A stretch of 63,076 bases of DNA from CAZIGK01 sp964538615 (lineage in GTDB: Bacteria > Pseudomonadota > Alphaproteobacteria > Rickettsiales > RI-342). A model generated the notes under the pieces. It made no database searches and was not told the DNA's origin. It saw nothing but the letters and a program-made list of their open reading frames with translations. The stretch covers positions 1-63,076 of the forward strand of contig CAZIGK010000012.1 in NCBI GenBank assembly GCA_964538615.1, read 5' to 3'. Shown here in pieces: positions 18,091 to 27,615 of this stretch (positions within the stretch are counted from its first letter, which is position 1; each line of letters begins with the position of its first letter). A program made the position numbers and the translations under genes.

Positions 18091-18983
18091 AAGGCATTGT
18101 TCTGGCCGGAGGCTCCGGCACCCGCCTGCAACCCATGACTCACGCCATTAGCAAGCAACTGCTGCCGGTCTATGATAAACCGATGATCTATTATCCCCTG
18201 TCGGTGCTGATGCAGCTTGGCATGCAGGAGATTCTTATCATCTCCACCCCACGGGATATCCCGATGATCCGGCAACTACTGGGCGATGGCGCCGCCATCG
18301 GGCTGCAACTGCATTATGCGGAACAGGCCGAACCCAACGGTATCGCAGAAGCCTTTATCATTGGAGAAACGTTTATTGGTGAAGATAGCGTCTGCCTGAT
18401 TTTGGGGGATAACATCTTCTATGGCAGTGAAATTTTTGGTGAAACACCCAATATGGCCTTCATGAACGCCACCCGTGTGCGCGACGGTGGGTATGTTATG
18501 GCCTTCCGTGTGCGTGACCCGCAACGTTACGGGGTCATTGAACTGGCAAAAGATGGCCGCACCGCCCTTTCTATCGAAGAAAAACCCACCAACCCTAAAT
18601 CCCCTTGGGCTGTCACCGGGCTGTATTTTTACGATTCTTCCGTGGTGCAGGTGGCAAAATCCCTCACCCCCTCCGCCCGTGGCGAACTGGAAATCACCGA
18701 CATCAACCGCCATTACCTGCGAGAAGGCAAACTGAACGTCATTCCGGTTGGCAGAGGCTTTGCGTGGCTGGATGCCGGCACCCCGGATTCTCTGATGGAA
18801 TCCGCCCAGTTTGTCTATACCGTGGAAAAACGGCAAAGTGTGAAAGTAGCCTGTCTGGAAGAAATCGCCTTACGCAAAGGCTTCATCACGCGGGATCAGT
18901 TTATCCATGCGCTGGAACAATATAAAATGGGGTCCGACTATCGGCACTATCTGGAATCCGTACTGCGAGATGTCGCGGAATGA
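18087..18983 (+). CDS. rfbA: Glucose-1-phosphate thymidylyltransferase
   Basis: A 298-residue enzyme of normal length with the nucleotidyltransferase signature LAGGSGTRLQPMT at the N-terminus, then LLPVYDKPMIYYPLS, GDNIFYG and the sugar-binding EEKPTNPKS. It joins dTTP and glucose-1-phosphate, the first step of dTDP-rhamnose synthesis. It overlaps the genes on both sides by four bases (ATGA), which indicates tight translational coupling. Confidence 0.96.
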   Translation: MKGIVLAGGSGTRLQPMTHAISKQLLPVYDKPMIYYPLSVLMQLGMQEILIISTPRDIPMIRQLLGDGAAIGLQLHYAEQAEPNGIAEAFIIGETFIGEDSVCLILGDNIFYGSEIFGETPNMAFMNATRVRDGGYVMAFRVRDPQRYGVIELAKDGRTALSIEEKPTNPKSPWAVTGLYFYDSSVVQVAKSLTPSARGELEITDINRHYLREGKLNVIPVGRGFAWLDAGTPDSLMESAQFVYTVEKRQSVKVACLEEIALRKGFITRDQFIHALEQYKMGSDYRHYLESVLRDVAE

Positions 18984-19906
18984 CCCGGCCGTTGGCAATT
19001 CTGCTCTTCGGTAAAGGCGGTCAGGTTGGCTCCTGCCTGCTCCGGCAGTTGACGCAAACGGCACAGAGCATCACCGCGCTGGATGCCACAGCATGCGACC
19101 TCAGCAACCCTGCCGAACGCTTGCAGGCTTTGCGACAGTTCCTTGCGCAGGCGCAACAACATCAGCATCCCCCCCTGATTCTCAATGCAGCCGCCTACAC
19201 CGCTGTGGACAAAGCCGAGTCAGAACGCGATCTCTGCGCAGCCATCAACCATCAGGCAGTACGGGATATGGCGCATTTTGCCGCCGATCATGCGATACCG
19301 TTGATCCATTACTCCACAGATTATGTGTACGATGGGCAGGGTGACACGGCCTTCACAGAAGAAGATACCCACCGCTACGCCCCGCAAAACTGGTATGGTG
19401 AATGTAAATTACAGGGCGATCTTGCCATTCAGGCAAGTGGCTGCCAATACCTGATCCTGCGCACCAGTTGGGTCTATCACCATGCGGGGCATAATTTTCT
19501 CAAAACCATGCTGCGTCTGGGACAGGAGCGGCCAACCCTCTCCGTGGTGGCGGATCAGGTTGGCTCCCCCACCTACGCACCGGAAATTGCCCGTACCACC
19601 CTGACCGCCATACCACAATGGCTAGCCAACCCTGCCCTTTCCGGCATCTACCATTGCACCACACCGGAAACGATGAGCTGGTATGATTTTGCTCAGGCCA
19701 TTTTCACGGCAGCACGAATACAGCAAATCACTCTGGCTGTACAACAACTCACCCCAATTCCCACCACCGCGTATCCCACCCCGGCAAGCCGCCCCCATAA
19801 TTCCCGCCTGTCCGTAGAAAAATTGCGGCAAAACTTTGGCATCACTCACGCTCCGGTCGCCACCTCTATTGCGGATGCTATCGGCCATCTGCGCATGGAG
19901 TTTTAA
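18980..19906 (+). CDS. rfbD: dTDP-4-dehydrorhamnose reductase
   Basis: A 308-residue reductase with the nucleotide-binding motif FGKGGQVGSCL, the catalytic YGECK, and the family stretch TDYVYDGQGD. It performs the last step, reducing the 4-keto group to give dTDP-L-rhamnose. It is the final gene of the plus-strand rfb operon and is followed by an inverted repeat at 19908-19934. Confidence 0.95.
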   Translation: MTRPLAILLFGKGGQVGSCLLRQLTQTAQSITALDATACDLSNPAERLQALRQFLAQAQQHQHPPLILNAAAYTAVDKAESERDLCAAINHQAVRDMAHFAADHAIPLIHYSTDYVYDGQGDTAFTEEDTHRYAPQNWYGECKLQGDLAIQASGCQYLILRTSWVYHHAGHNFLKTMLRLGQERPTLSVVADQVGSPTYAPEIARTTLTAIPQWLANPALSGIYHCTTPETMSWYDFAQAIFTAARIQQITLAVQQLTPIPTTAYPTPASRPHNSRLSVEKLRQNFGITHAPVATSIADAIGHLRMEF

Positions 19907-19907
19907 T

Positions 19908-19934
19908 GCATCATCTGCTGTACAACAGATGTCG
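19908..19934. terminator. Inverted repeat after rfbD
   Basis: CATCTGCTG and CAACAGATG pair around two bases, and the stem extends through an internal bulge to TGC/GCA. It directly follows the rfbD stop codon. A T-run is missing, so termination by this element alone is uncertain; it could also be an operator for the downstream ace genes. Confidence 0.4.
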
Positions 19935-20005
19935 CATGAAAGTTATTGCGGCCAATGCGCTTTCAACCTACTGTATATAGTAGCAATGTGGCAAAAAACA
20001 CCGCA

Positions 20006-20035
20006 GATGCAGTTGTTGCATTGCAATATTGCATC
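20006..20035. promoter_or_regulatory. TGCA-rich palindrome upstream of aceB, candidate operator
   Basis: The perfect palindrome tgcaatattgca lies at 20022-20033, and gatgca (20006-20011) faces tgcatc (20030-20035), 66 to 95 bp before the aceB start. In alphaproteobacteria and actinobacteria the glyoxylate shunt is often controlled by ScfR/RamB-type regulators that bind TTGCAA-like half-sites, and this repeat is compatible with such a site. No regulator gene of that type is in the window. Confidence 0.5.
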
Positions 20036-20100
20036 GTCCGGTGTATGATTGCTGCATGGCACAATACACCCAACGGTCTGTTACACGAGGAGTGCCCACC

Positions 20101-21726
20101 ATGACGCAAACCGCTGAATCCAACCGCTTCCCCACCTCCGGTGAGACAGCCCAGCCGTTGCGTTGGCCGGTAGCAACCCCGCAACACGCCGCCATCCTGA
20201 CCCCGGAAGCACAGACCTTTGTAGAAGCCCTGTGCCAGCAATTCACGCACCGCCGCAATATGCTCCTCGCTGCGCGGGAAGAACGGCAGATTCATTATGA
20301 TAAGGGGCTGCTGCCTGACTGGCTGCCGGAGACGAGAACCGTTCGGGATGCCGCATGGCAGGTCACCGCTATTCCTGCGGATTTACAAGACCGCCGCGTA
20401 GAAATTACCGGCCCGGTGGAGCGCAAAATGGTTATCAATGCGCTCAATTCCGGCGCCAAATGCTTCATGGCCGATTTTGAAGATTCCCACGCTCCCACCT
20501 GGCATGCCACCATGGATGGGCAGGTCAACCTGCGGGATGCTGTGCGCGGCACCATTGAATATACCGCCGAGACAGGCAAGCATTATACGTTGGATGAACA
20601 TCCGGCTGTCTTAATAGTGCGTCCACGCGGCTGGCATCTGCCGGAAAAACATGTCACCACGCAGGATGGCCAACCCATTCCCGCCGCCCTGCTGGATTTT
20701 GCGCTTTACCTGTTCCACAATGCCTATGTGCTGCTGGAAAAAGGCTCTGGCCCCTATTTCTACCTACCCAAGCTGGAACATTGGCAGGAAGCCGAACTCT
20801 GGGCAGATGTCTTCGCCTTCGCGGAGGATTATCTCAACCTGCCGCACCAGACCATCAAAGCCACGGTTCTGGTTGAAACCATTACCGCCACCTTCCAGCT
20901 TCATGAAATTCTGCACGCCCTGAAAGATTATTGCGTGGCGCTGAATTGTGGTCGTTGGGATTATATTTTCAGCTACATCAAAAAACTGCGCCACCACCCG
21001 GATAGAATCCTGCCGGAACGGGCACAAGTCACCATGACCGTTCCGTTCATGCGCGCCTATTCCCGTCTGGTGATTGAGACATGTCACGCACGCGGTGCGA
21101 TGGCTATGGGTGGCATGGCAGCGCAAATCCCCATCAAAGACCACCCGGAAGCGAATGAGGCCGCGCTGGAAAAAGTGCGGCTGGATAAAGAACGGGAAGT
21201 ACTGGACGGACATGACGGCACGTGGGTGGCTCACCCCGGTCTGGTGCCGGTCGCCATGCGCGTCTTCAATCAGCATATGCCGGAACCGAATCAGCTTAAC
21301 CGCCCGCCGCGTCACTGGCACGTCACGGCAGAAGAACTGTTAGCCGTTCCCAACGGCACCATCACCGAGGCAGGCGTGCGTAACAATATCACCGTGGCGC
21401 TGCGTTACATCGCCTCATGGCTAGGGGGGAACGGCTGCGTACCTATTTTCCATTTAATGGAAGACGCCGCCACAGCGGAAATTTCCCGCGCTCAACTCTG
21501 GCAATGGTTAAAGCATGGTGCCACGCTGGCGCATGGCCACCCCCTAACCCAAGATCTCTACCTGCAATGGCAGGCGGAAGAAGTGGATAAACTGCAACAG
21601 GAGCTAGGCACCCAAGCGTTTGAACATCAACATTTTCCCAAAGCCGTGGAGCTACTGCAATCGCTGGTGCTGGCACCAGAACTGCAGGATTTCCTAACCC
21701 TTCCGGCATACGCCACTTACGCCTAA
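20101..21726 (+). CDS. aceB: Malate synthase A
   Basis: A 541-residue protein of the malate synthase A type, with GPVERKMVINALNSGAKCFM, MADFEDSHAPTW, and RPRGWHLPEKH in the catalytic barrel. It condenses glyoxylate with acetyl-CoA to malate, the second glyoxylate-shunt step. The ATG at 20101 has GAGGAG at the right distance; an open frame reaches 24 codons further upstream but through the operator region. It is followed after 32 bp by aceA, forming the shunt operon that allows growth on acetate or fatty acids. Confidence 0.95.
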   Translation: MTQTAESNRFPTSGETAQPLRWPVATPQHAAILTPEAQTFVEALCQQFTHRRNMLLAAREERQIHYDKGLLPDWLPETRTVRDAAWQVTAIPADLQDRRVEITGPVERKMVINALNSGAKCFMADFEDSHAPTWHATMDGQVNLRDAVRGTIEYTAETGKHYTLDEHPAVLIVRPRGWHLPEKHVTTQDGQPIPAALLDFALYLFHNAYVLLEKGSGPYFYLPKLEHWQEAELWADVFAFAEDYLNLPHQTIKATVLVETITATFQLHEILHALKDYCVALNCGRWDYIFSYIKKLRHHPDRILPERAQVTMTVPFMRAYSRLVIETCHARGAMAMGGMAAQIPIKDHPEANEAALEKVRLDKEREVLDGHDGTWVAHPGLVPVAMRVFNQHMPEPNQLNRPPRHWHVTAEELLAVPNGTITEAGVRNNITVALRYIASWLGGNGCVPIFHLMEDAATAEISRAQLWQWLKHGATLAHGHPLTQDLYLQWQAEEVDKLQQELGTQAFEHQHFPKAVELLQSLVLAPELQDFLTLPAYATYA

Positions 21727-21758
21727 CCCCACTGATACAACACCTCAAGGAGGCCACC

Positions 21759-23051
21759 ATGACTAGCCTGACGCACGAATGGAAAACCAACACACGTTGG
21801 AACGGCATCGAGCGCCCCTACACCGCAACCGATGTGGAACGCCTGCGCGGCACCGTGCAGATTGAATATACCCTTGCCCGCCGGGGGGCTGAGCGCCTGT
21901 GGAAAGCCATGCATGAAACCCCCTATGTCAATGCACTGGGCGCCCTGACAGGAAATCAGGCCATGCAACAGGTAAAAGCCGGGCTGCAAGCCATTTATCT
22001 TTCTGGCTGGCAGGTCGCAGCGGATGCCAATACCGCCGGGGAAATGTACCCGGATCAATCGCTCTACCCAGTGGATAGCGTGCCAAACGTGGTACGCAAA
22101 ATCAACCAGTGTCTGGCACGGGCAGATCAGATTCACCATGCCGAAGGGGATGACTCCCTTGATTGGTTCGCCCCTATTGTGGCAGACGCCGAAGCCGGTT
22201 TCGGTGGTGTGCTGAACGCATTTGAGCTGATGAAACACATGATTGAGGCCGGTGCCGCTGGCGTGCATTTTGAAGATCAGTTAGCCTCCGCTAAAAAATG
22301 CGGTCACATGGGCGGGAAAGTCCTTGTCCCCATGCAGGAAGCCTACCAAAAGCTGGTCGCCGCACGTCTGGCTGCGGATGTCATGGGCGTCCCCACCCTG
22401 CTGGTCGCCCGCACAGACGCCAACGGTGCCTACCTGCTCACCTCCGATATTGATGAGCGTGACCGCGCCTTTACCACCGGTGAACGTACGGTGGAAGGTT
22501 TTTATAAATACAAAGGCGGCCTGCAAGCGGCCATTGCCCGTGGTCTGGCCTATGCCCCTATTGCGGATCTCATCTGGTGCGAAACCTCCACCCCGAATCT
22601 GGAAGAAGCCAAACAATTTGCCGAAGCCATTCACGCCAAATACCCTGGCAAACTATTGGCTTACAACTGCTCTCCCTCCTTCAACTGGAAAAAACATCTC
22701 GACGATGCCACCATCGCCAAGTTCCAGCGGGAGCTGGGTGCCATGGGCTATAAGTTCCAGTTCATCACACTGGCAGGCTTCCATGCCCTGAATTACAGCA
22801 TGTTCGATCTGGCACGTGCGTACAAAGCCAATGGCATGACCGGCTACGTGAAACTGCAACAACAAGAGTTTGCGGATGAAGTACACGGCTACACTGCCAC
22901 CAAACACCAGCGGGAAGTGGGCACCGGTTACTTTGATGATGTCACCAAAGTGATTGCCGGAGCGGAAAGTTCGGTCACCGCCATGCATGGCTCCACGGAG
23001 GCAGAGCAATTCCATGATGACGCAACCGCCAAAGCGCACGAAGCCGCCTAA
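21759..23051 (+). CDS. aceA: Isocitrate lyase
   Basis: A 430-residue protein with the active-site loop KKCGHMGGKVLVP holding the catalytic cysteine, plus EDQLASAKK and LIWCETSTP. It splits isocitrate to glyoxylate and succinate. AAGGAGG precedes the ATG at ideal spacing. The gene lies directly after aceB and ends before a strong terminator, so aceBA is a two-gene operon. Confidence 0.96.
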   Translation: MTSLTHEWKTNTRWNGIERPYTATDVERLRGTVQIEYTLARRGAERLWKAMHETPYVNALGALTGNQAMQQVKAGLQAIYLSGWQVAADANTAGEMYPDQSLYPVDSVPNVVRKINQCLARADQIHHAEGDDSLDWFAPIVADAEAGFGGVLNAFELMKHMIEAGAAGVHFEDQLASAKKCGHMGGKVLVPMQEAYQKLVAARLAADVMGVPTLLVARTDANGAYLLTSDIDERDRAFTTGERTVEGFYKYKGGLQAAIARGLAYAPIADLIWCETSTPNLEEAKQFAEAIHAKYPGKLLAYNCSPSFNWKKHLDDATIAKFQRELGAMGYKFQFITLAGFHALNYSMFDLARAYKANGMTGYVKLQQQEFADEVHGYTATKHQREVGTGYFDDVTKVIAGAESSVTAMHGSTEAEQFHDDATAKAHEAA

Positions 23052-23078
23052 CCAGCAGGCGAATCCTTGCCGCCACGC

Positions 23079-23112
23079 AACAGGCCAACCCAGCGGTTGG
23101 CCTGTTGTTTTT
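23079..23112 (+). terminator. Rho-independent terminator of aceBA
   Basis: AACAGGCCAACC and GGTTGGCCTGTT form a perfect 12-bp stem with loop CAGC, followed by GTTTTTTG. The T-run lies on the plus-strand side, so it terminates aceA transcription. Confidence 0.92.
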
Positions 23113-23169
23113 TGTCGTGACGGGCTGTCACATCCGGTAAGACGAGGCCATGTTGCCAGAGCCATCCCT

Positions 23170-25380
23170 CTACAGGCCATGGCTCGCGTGCTGCGTTACA
23201 CCTGCCGCTATACGCACCCCTTCCTGCACACAACCATCAGGGACGGAGGCATCATGTAACCCGCTCTTTGCCGCCAGACCCGTCATCACGTCAGGTGGCA
23301 GCATCGGACGCTCCGCCATGTGATAAGCAGGCACTACCAGTTGCGAGCCCCCCACCAACAGATGCCGCTCTTCCAAAGGCAACAAACGGCTGACATCCAG
23401 CGCAATCTCCCGTCCTGTAAAATTAGCGACAAACAGCTTCCCGGCACTCCATTCTCCCGTCAGCGGGTCACGCATTTGCCGTTTATACACCAGCACATCG
23501 CTTCCCAACTCTGGTGGCACGTCATAAAACTCCATCGCTCCTGTCTGGTGCAAAATAGCGTTCGCTGAACGTACCTGCATGGCATCCCTGAAATGCCGTA
23601 ACACAGAACGAAAATCCTTTTGCTGCACCTCCACGGCTCGTTCACGGTGCCGGGTCGGGGTCGCAAACATGCGCTGATTCCCGTTATCCCCCACACCATC
23701 CGGTTGCTGCTGATAGGGTATGGCCGCCCGTGCCGCATCATGCGTTTTAGCCTGCATATCCGGGCTGGTCAGCCGCCCAATATACCCATACACATCCTGC
23801 CCATGCCCAATCTCTGCCAATGCCGGATTAGGCAACCCCAGCTCGCTGCCATTATAAACACATAAATGCCCCGGCAAGTGCGAAAAAAAGGTGAGTGCCA
23901 GCTTGTAGGCATCCGGGTTTTCATCCCACCCCATACGCGAGATAAAACGGGTAGTATCATGGTTATCCAGCGTCCAGCTTATCCCCTTGCCCTCAGGGAA
24001 AGCAGCCAGATTCAGTTCAACGGTCCGGCGCATATCGGCTGGACTATGCACCCGGTCAAAGGCAGATGTATAGCCATAGACATTCGCGCCATCTTCTGCG
24101 GCGCCCGCTGCAAATTGCGGATACATCGTCCGCCAATGGCTCAACACGTCGCCATTTTCAAACAAAAATCCGGGTTCATCCTTGCCTGATTCTTGTGCGT
24201 ATTGACGCAATTCTGCAACCAGCCTCAACCAGAACTCCTGCCCAATCTGAGAACCAAAATCATGGGTACGCTGTTGCCCGCCCACACTCATGAAAGAAAA
24301 CGCACTGCGCTCTCCCGCTGGCGCTTCTGCCGGAGGGTTGGAGGTTCGCGCTGCCACTTCAAACGCATCATGGCTTTGGGGGTTCGCCAACCACGCGTCC
24401 GATCCCAGCCAGCCAAACGCATCAAATCGGAACCCGCCAAACCCACGCTCCATCCATTGTTTGCAGGCATCAATCAGAGCCGTCTGCACGTCTTGGTTGG
24501 CAATATTCAAATCCGGCATGGTAGGGTGAAAACTGGCCAGATAACATTCCCCGCGCAGGGGGTCATAGTTCCATGATGTCTCGCCAAAGAAGGGTTTATA
24601 GTTATTCGGAGGGTAGATAACCGCCCCATCCTGCATCAGCCATTCATGGCCAATAACCTCGCCTTTCGCATTGAGGATCGGCTTGTCATAATCACGCATC
24701 GGCTCAATGGTGACATAAATCGGCTTACCCTCGGCATCCCGTTCGGGGGTCACACCATCCGGTTTGAAGCAAGGCACCTGCACCACCACCATGGTGCGAT
24801 CCGTAGGCTCGCCATTATAGGTCGGAAACGGCACGGATTGCAACCGATACACCGTACCCAGCTCCCCCACCTCCTCGATGGTAGCCTGCTCCGCCTGCCG
24901 CCACCTGTCTGGCTCTATGCGTATTGGTTTATGCCACAGATAATGATCCTTGAACCGGGCATGTTCTGGGTGATGCGGGTTACGGCTGGCCTCAAACCAC
25001 GTGTGACGACGGGATGTATGGTTCAGCACCATATCCAGCACCAGCGAAAGACCGCGCTCACCTGCCGCAGCCGCCAATGCCTGCATGTCGGCTTCATCCC
25101 CATAGACAGGGTTAATGCGGACATAATCGGTCGCATCGTAGCCATAGCCCGCCCCCGCGACCAGATCCGAATCCTGTAACGGGTTAACCCAGATGGCCTT
25201 GAACCCCTGTTGCTGAATATAATCCAGTTGCGCTATCAACCCTTGCAGGTTGCCAAAAGCAGCAGGAGGAACACCAGACGGCAATTCCGTCCCATCCCCA
25301 ACGTAATGACCATTCAAAATGTAATATTGATACAGTGGACTACGGCTATCCAGTACAGCAGGCATCGGTGTTATCCCCAT
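23170..25380 (-). CDS. Alpha-amylase-family (GH13) glycoside hydrolase or transglycosidase
   Basis: At 736 residues it carries all four GH13 regions: DMVLNHTS, GFRFDAFGW with the nucleophile aspartate, FLFENGDV with the acid/base glutamate, and LDNHDTTR. The N-terminus has no signal peptide, so it acts in the cytoplasm. A long insertion between regions I and II, with an R-M-Y-D rich beta segment, distinguishes it from plain amylases; the exact specificity (maltooligosaccharide, sucrose or trehalose type) cannot be read. The start could be ATG 25380 or ATG 25365, and neither has a strong ribosome site. It converges on aceBA. Confidence 0.85.
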   Translation of the reverse strand: MGITPMPAVLDSRSPLYQYYILNGHYVGDGTELPSGVPPAAFGNLQGLIAQLDYIQQQGFKAIWVNPLQDSDLVAGAGYGYDATDYVRINPVYGDEADMQALAAAAGERGLSLVLDMVLNHTSRRHTWFEASRNPHHPEHARFKDHYLWHKPIRIEPDRWRQAEQATIEEVGELGTVYRLQSVPFPTYNGEPTDRTMVVVQVPCFKPDGVTPERDAEGKPIYVTIEPMRDYDKPILNAKGEVIGHEWLMQDGAVIYPPNNYKPFFGETSWNYDPLRGECYLASFHPTMPDLNIANQDVQTALIDACKQWMERGFGGFRFDAFGWLGSDAWLANPQSHDAFEVAARTSNPPAEAPAGERSAFSFMSVGGQQRTHDFGSQIGQEFWLRLVAELRQYAQESGKDEPGFLFENGDVLSHWRTMYPQFAAGAAEDGANVYGYTSAFDRVHSPADMRRTVELNLAAFPEGKGISWTLDNHDTTRFISRMGWDENPDAYKLALTFFSHLPGHLCVYNGSELGLPNPALAEIGHGQDVYGYIGRLTSPDMQAKTHDAARAAIPYQQQPDGVGDNGNQRMFATPTRHRERAVEVQQKDFRSVLRHFRDAMQVRSANAILHQTGAMEFYDVPPELGSDVLVYKRQMRDPLTGEWSAGKLFVANFTGREIALDVSRLLPLEERHLLVGGSQLVVPAYHMAERPMLPPDVMTGLAAKSGLHDASVPDGCVQEGVRIAAGVTQHASHGL

Positions 25381-25384
25381 CGTT

Positions 25385-25422
25385 TTTCTATTTGTGGTTA
25401 TAGTTTCTATTTGTGGTTATAG
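25385..25422. repeat. 19-bp exact tandem duplication in the GH13 promoter region
   Basis: tttctatttgtggttatag occurs twice head to tail (25385-25403 and 25404-25422), immediately upstream of the GH13 gene start on the minus strand. Its AT-rich sequence may contain promoter elements, so the duplication could alter spacing or promoter number. Bases 25423-25803 beyond it hold no gene that I can support. Confidence 0.75.
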
Positions 25423-25803
25423 ACGCCGCCATTCTAGCCATATTTGCCTGAGAAGGTCAAATCCTCCCCACCCAACGCGTCACGGCGGCATAACCATAAT
25501 CACCACCCCCTTCCGCACATCAGGTGCTGGTACAACCAGCTACCCACCCACCCCCCAGAGCATCCCACATGAGCATCCACCAGATACGTCGCCAAATCGG
25601 GCAAACAAGCACATACGGTTGCCCACCTCCCCTCTGGATACGTTTCATCATGCAATGTTTAAGTAACGGTTTTGCCGTGCTGTTCATGCCATGTACCTTG
25701 GTGTACACTCACGCCACTGCTCGCCAAATAACCATCTTCGCCTCGTTCTCCATTGCGTGACCACATTATCCAGCAATCAACACCAAAAATGTCTAAAAGC
25801 TGC

Positions 25804-25998
25804 ATCTGGGTACGGGGGATGATGTGGTAGATTATTTCGGCGCCAACAACCCGGCCTATACCCATATCGCCATGGCGGAATCCGGCTTTTCTTCACCCTA
25901 CAGTAGAAATATCCCAATGCCTGTCATAAAAACGTCATTCTTCTGTCACAATTTCTCGCTATAAGGTTGCGGGTTATGACACGCAGGACGAAGAGACG
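25804..25998 (+). pseudogene. Orphan tail of a truncated RTX-like cassette plus its downstream spacer
   Basis: These 195 bp equal 28947-29141 with a single visible mismatch. They encode the last 50 or so residues of the truncated RTX protein (ending SFFCHNFSL), its stop codon, and the spacer that leads to the next gene. Nothing upstream of 25804 continues the reading frame as an RTX protein, so this is a 5'-truncated remnant of a duplicated cassette. Both copies place the same G-rich ribosome site before a different membrane protein gene. Confidence 0.88.
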
Positions 25999-26007
25999 GG
26001 GGAAAAC

Positions 26008-26484
26008 GTGAAACGCTATATCAAAAAGATAAATAGCTGGTGGCAGCAGCAGGTGCGGTGGGCACCGTGGCAACAGGCGGTTTATGTGGCTTTCATGCTG
26101 CCGGGCTTGGCATTTGTGTGGATGAACTTTCAGATGAATTTGTATGATTACCTACATTTCTACTGCTACAAAGACCAGCGCTACTACAGTGATGAAGAGG
26201 CTCTCTACACGGCAGTAAAGTGGTATATAGATTATCCTGACCAAGAGAAAGAATACAAAAACTGCTGGCCATACGATGACTTGGAAAACAGTATAAAAAC
26301 CGCAAAACTACAAGGGCCATACTATGAAGATTTTGAATTATTCGATTTATTTGTTTTGATGATTATAGGAAACAATATTATTGAAAGAAGCAGGATTATT
26401 TATGTAAAGAGATGCTTTCACACATTGGATCCATCAAGTGCCCTGCCGACATATGTTTCCCCCTGCTTAAAAGCATATCACTAA
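26008..26484 (+). CDS. Small membrane-anchored protein, candidate immunity factor
   Basis: The 158-residue protein has a basic N-terminus followed by one clear membrane helix (AVYVAFMLPGLAFVWMNF), then an acidic, tyrosine-rich soluble domain, and a second hydrophobic stretch (FDLFVLMIIG). The GTG start at 26008 has GGGGGAA upstream, part of the duplicated block shared with 29141. I do not recognise a family. By position, directly after an RTX tail and before another N-terminal module, it resembles an immunity gene of a polymorphic toxin array; this is inference. The second half is AT-rich, unlike the window average. Confidence 0.6.
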   Translation: MKRYIKKINSWWQQQVRWAPWQQAVYVAFMLPGLAFVWMNFQMNLYDYLHFYCYKDQRYYSDEEALYTAVKWYIDYPDQEKEYKNCWPYDDLENSIKTAKLQGPYYEDFELFDLFVLMIIGNNIIERSRIIYVKRCFHTLDPSSALPTYVSPCLKAYH

Positions 26485-26496
26485 TAGGAGTATAGA

Positions 26497-26640
26497 ATGC
26501 CAGGTTTAAATTGGAAAAACGTGACCGTAGAAGCCATTACCCAAGCCTATCTTCAGGGAAGCAAAACCATAAATGTTGATGCCACAGGTTACATGGAAGA
26601 TGGGGCGGGAGAAAAATTTCAAATTTCAAATTGTTTTTGA
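26497..26640 (+). CDS. 47-residue orphan N-terminal module
   Basis: A short frame with an excellent ribosome site (AGGAG, seven bases upstream) encodes 47 residues, MPGLNWKNVTVEAITQAYLQ and onwards, ending in SNCF. It starts 12 bp after the membrane protein gene. I recognise no family. It has the look of the beginning of a larger secreted protein that was cut off, as other modules in this array are, but it could be a genuine small protein. Confidence 0.5.
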   Translation: MPGLNWKNVTVEAITQAYLQGSKTINVDATGYMEDGAGEKFQISNCF

Positions 26641-26708
26641 CAATACAGACTTTATAATCAGGATCAATCATAATTGATATATCGATCCCTCCATAAAATT
26701 CACTTCTT

Positions 26709-27258
26709 TTGCTTAATTTAATTATTGTTCTGGTAATATTGATGCTTATTAGTGGTAATGAAAAAAAATATTTTCATAGATATTTAATTTTTATAAAAAA
26801 GAATAAAATAGTTTTACTTATGGCTTTATTTTCTATAGCAAACTATTTTTCTATATTATTCTTTTACACAGAAGAAGGTTACCCATGCAATTATGAAAGA
26901 ATTTTAAACCTAACTAATGGTAGATGCCATTTTAGAGACTTCTTTATAGGAGGAAAAATTGTAATTAATTACGGAATTGCCGTGTTTATATTTTTCTTAT
27001 TAATAAGAAACAAAAAAAATTATAAGNNNNNNNNNNNNNNNNNNNNTATAAGTTTTTTTAGCGTATGTGGCTCTCTCTTCTTTTTACATTGCAAGAAATT
27101 TATATATATCGTTTTCTATATTTTTTTCACTATTAGATAAGTTAGATACTAACAGATTATTGTTTTTAAACGTAATGATTTTATGTTTTTTTTACTATAT
27201 TTTTTATTCTTTAATAATTATCAGCTCTATAAAGGATATTAGAAATGCAAACCGATGA
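26709..27258 (+). CDS. AT-rich polytopic membrane protein interrupted by an assembly gap
   Basis: Two hydrophobic frames flank 20 unknown bases (27027-27046). The left one, from about 26709, has helices around LIIVLVILMLI, IVLLMALFSIANYFSILFF and IAVFIFFLLI. The right one ends at 27258 with FLNVMILCFFYYIFYSLIIIS. The two are in different frames if the gap is exactly 20 bases; a gap of another length could join them into one protein of about 180 residues with five or six helices. No ribosome site is clear. It overlaps the next gene's start by 14 bases. It is similar in style to the other membrane proteins here, a candidate immunity factor. Confidence 0.5.
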
Positions 27259-27559
27259 TCTATATGAAAAATTAACAGGCGGCGCCAATAAAGCTTCTAC
27301 TCATAGTCCACAGGGTCATGTTTCAAGCCAGTTACCAGGTCGTGAAGATGGTGTCGCAGATGCGTATCGACACATATTGCTCTCTGCGGAATTATATCGC
27401 AACTACCCGAAATATATAGCTTCTTCCGAACTTGCCCTTCATGAACGAAATCAATCCGGCGCAGCCACAGAAATGGATGCGTATAATAATGAGATTGGCC
27501 GAGTTATTGGTGAATATTTCTGCAAAGATAAAGAAAAATGGTCGGGTGTATTTACGTAG
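27245..27559 (+). CDS. Orphan effector-like domain (DUF6973-like), no RTX part
   Basis: The 104-residue protein aligns with the N-terminal domain of the gene at 28007: RHILLSAELYR, then a HE pair (LALHERN), then DAYNNEIG. The pattern RH...HE...D..NN.IG resembles the DUF6973-type domain found in secreted polymorphic toxins; the name is from memory and needs checking. It stops where the paralog continues into its linker and RTX part, so it is either truncated or a stand-alone module. AAGGATA precedes the ATG. A membrane protein gene lies on each side. Confidence 0.6.
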   Translation: MQTDDLYEKLTGGANKASTHSPQGHVSSQLPGREDGVADAYRHILLSAELYRNYPKYIASSELALHERNQSGAATEMDAYNNEIGRVIGEYFCKDKEKWSGVFT

Positions 27560-27615
27560 ACTCAAGAATATTTTCAAAACACTCTGGCATTTATTCACAA
27601 CACATCGGGGAAAAA

